Origin: Planctomycetota bacterium | GTDB lineage: Bacteria; Planctomycetota; UBA1135 | Length of the DNA stretch: 5,971 bases | Assembly (NCBI GenBank): GCA_027021325.1 | Contig: JALUUN010000623.1 | Location: 1-5,971, forward strand | Reading direction: 5' to 3' | In this document: piece after piece, positions 5,722 through 5,971 of the stretch | Position numbering within the stretch: the stretch's first letter is position 1 | Layout of the letters: the number at the start of each line of letters is the position of its first letter | Translations under genes and position numbers: made by a program | The notes under the pieces: model-generated | Told to the model about the DNA's origin: nothing | Seen by the model: only the letters and a program-made list of their open reading frames with translations | Database searches by the model: none

Positions 5722-5903
5722 GCCCCGGCGCGCGGGAAAGCAAACTCGAAGGATGCCCGGAAGCGGCGCCGGATGCCCCGGCTCCATGGACTCCGGAAGG
5801 GCCCGGGAGCCCCTGCCGGCCGGTTCCGCCACGGCTCCGTGCAGTCCCAGGACCGGTTCCGCCGATACGAAGAACGGCGGCCCCCGCCTGCTCCGGTCGT
5901 GTC
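5722..5903 (+). other. Spacer with short repeats and a hairpin before the last gene
   Basis: This 182-base gap has no clear terminator for the acyltransferase gene. It contains a short direct repeat CCGGTTCCGCC at 5820-5830 and 5853-5863 (33 bases apart) and a 6-bp stem, CCGCCG (5859-5864) with CGGCGG (5875-5880), around a 10-base loop. The hairpin ends 23 bases before the ATG at 5904. Promoter boxes were not identifiable. Confidence 0.4.
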
Positions 5904-5971
5904 ATGTCCGGACTCCTCCTCTTCCTCGCCGCCTCCGCGCCCCTCCTCCAGGAGCCGGAGGATCTGGCCGG
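5904..5971 (+). CDS. Start of a probable exported protein (3' end outside window)
   Basis: From an ATG at 5904 the frame is open to the window end and encodes 22 complete codons. The product starts MSGLLLFLAASAPLLQEPED, which has the shape of a Sec signal peptide: a hydrophobic Leu/Ala core of about 10 residues, then a polar acidic stretch. Third positions are almost all G or C. This N-terminus resembles in style those of the proteins at 732 and on the minus strand at 1783. No Shine-Dalgarno sequence is visible. The mature protein is outside the window, so no function can be given, and an open frame of this length could occur by chance. Confidence 0.55.
   Translation, partial: MSGLLLFLAASAPLLQEPEDLA

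Noticed and set aside
3313..5832. Very long minus-strand open frame (839 codons) opposite pntB and the acyltransferase gene
   Set aside because: It is antisense to two genes with clear family motifs; long antisense frames are expected in GC-rich DNA, and the product is a His/Gly/Glu/Ala-rich sequence with no domain.
1..5971. CRISPR arrays, insertion sequences, phage genes, toxin-antitoxin or defence genes
   Set aside because: No regularly spaced repeats, terminal inverted repeats, transposase, integrase or nuclease motifs were seen; the recognised genes are metabolic or envelope-related.

Overview
The window is very GC-rich DNA (roughly 70% by eye) from a bacterium whose coding sequences take G or C at nearly every third codon position. 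Several predicted products start with Sec-type signal peptides, and there is an OlsB-type membrane-lipid acyltransferase. This fits a high-GC Gram-negative-like lineage such as Planctomycetota, Acidobacteriota or Proteobacteria, but nothing here fixes the phylum. Shine-Dalgarno sequences are weak or absent before most genes.

Layout. (1) 2-421, +: the 3' end of an unrecognised protein cut by the window edge. (2) 422-731: non-coding, with several small inverted repeats, including a terminator-like hairpin with a T-tract near 512-540. (3) 732-1415, +: an unrecognised exported protein of 227 aa. (4) 1442-1480: a perfect 15-bp inverted repeat that very likely ends gene 3. (5) 1553-1783, -: a probable small exported protein facing gene 3. 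(6) 1784-1923: the divergent upstream region of the next operon. (7) 1924-4806, +: a tight operon, pntAA-pntAB-pntB, encoding the three-subunit form of proton-translocating NAD(P) transhydrogenase. (8) 4939-5721, +: an OlsB/GNAT-type N-acyltransferase. (9) 5904-5971, +: the start of another probable exported protein, cut by the window end.

How the genes work together. PntAA carries the NAD(H)-binding domain I. PntAB and PntB share the membrane domain II, and the PntB C-terminus is the NADP(H)-binding domain III. Together they would use the proton motive force to drive hydride transfer from NADH to NADP+, supplying NADPH. The downstream acyltransferase probably forms N-acyl amino-acid lipids of the ornithine- or glycine-lipid type. 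A link to the transhydrogenase is suggested only by adjacency and shared strand.

Most of the window is conventional metabolic and envelope content, and I see no convincing new multi-gene system. The points worth a second look are a non-canonical NADP-domain motif in PntB, a hairpin covering the only Shine-Dalgarno-like bases of pntAA, the small antisense-strand secreted ORF, and the unrecognised 227-aa secreted protein with a possible internal duplication.
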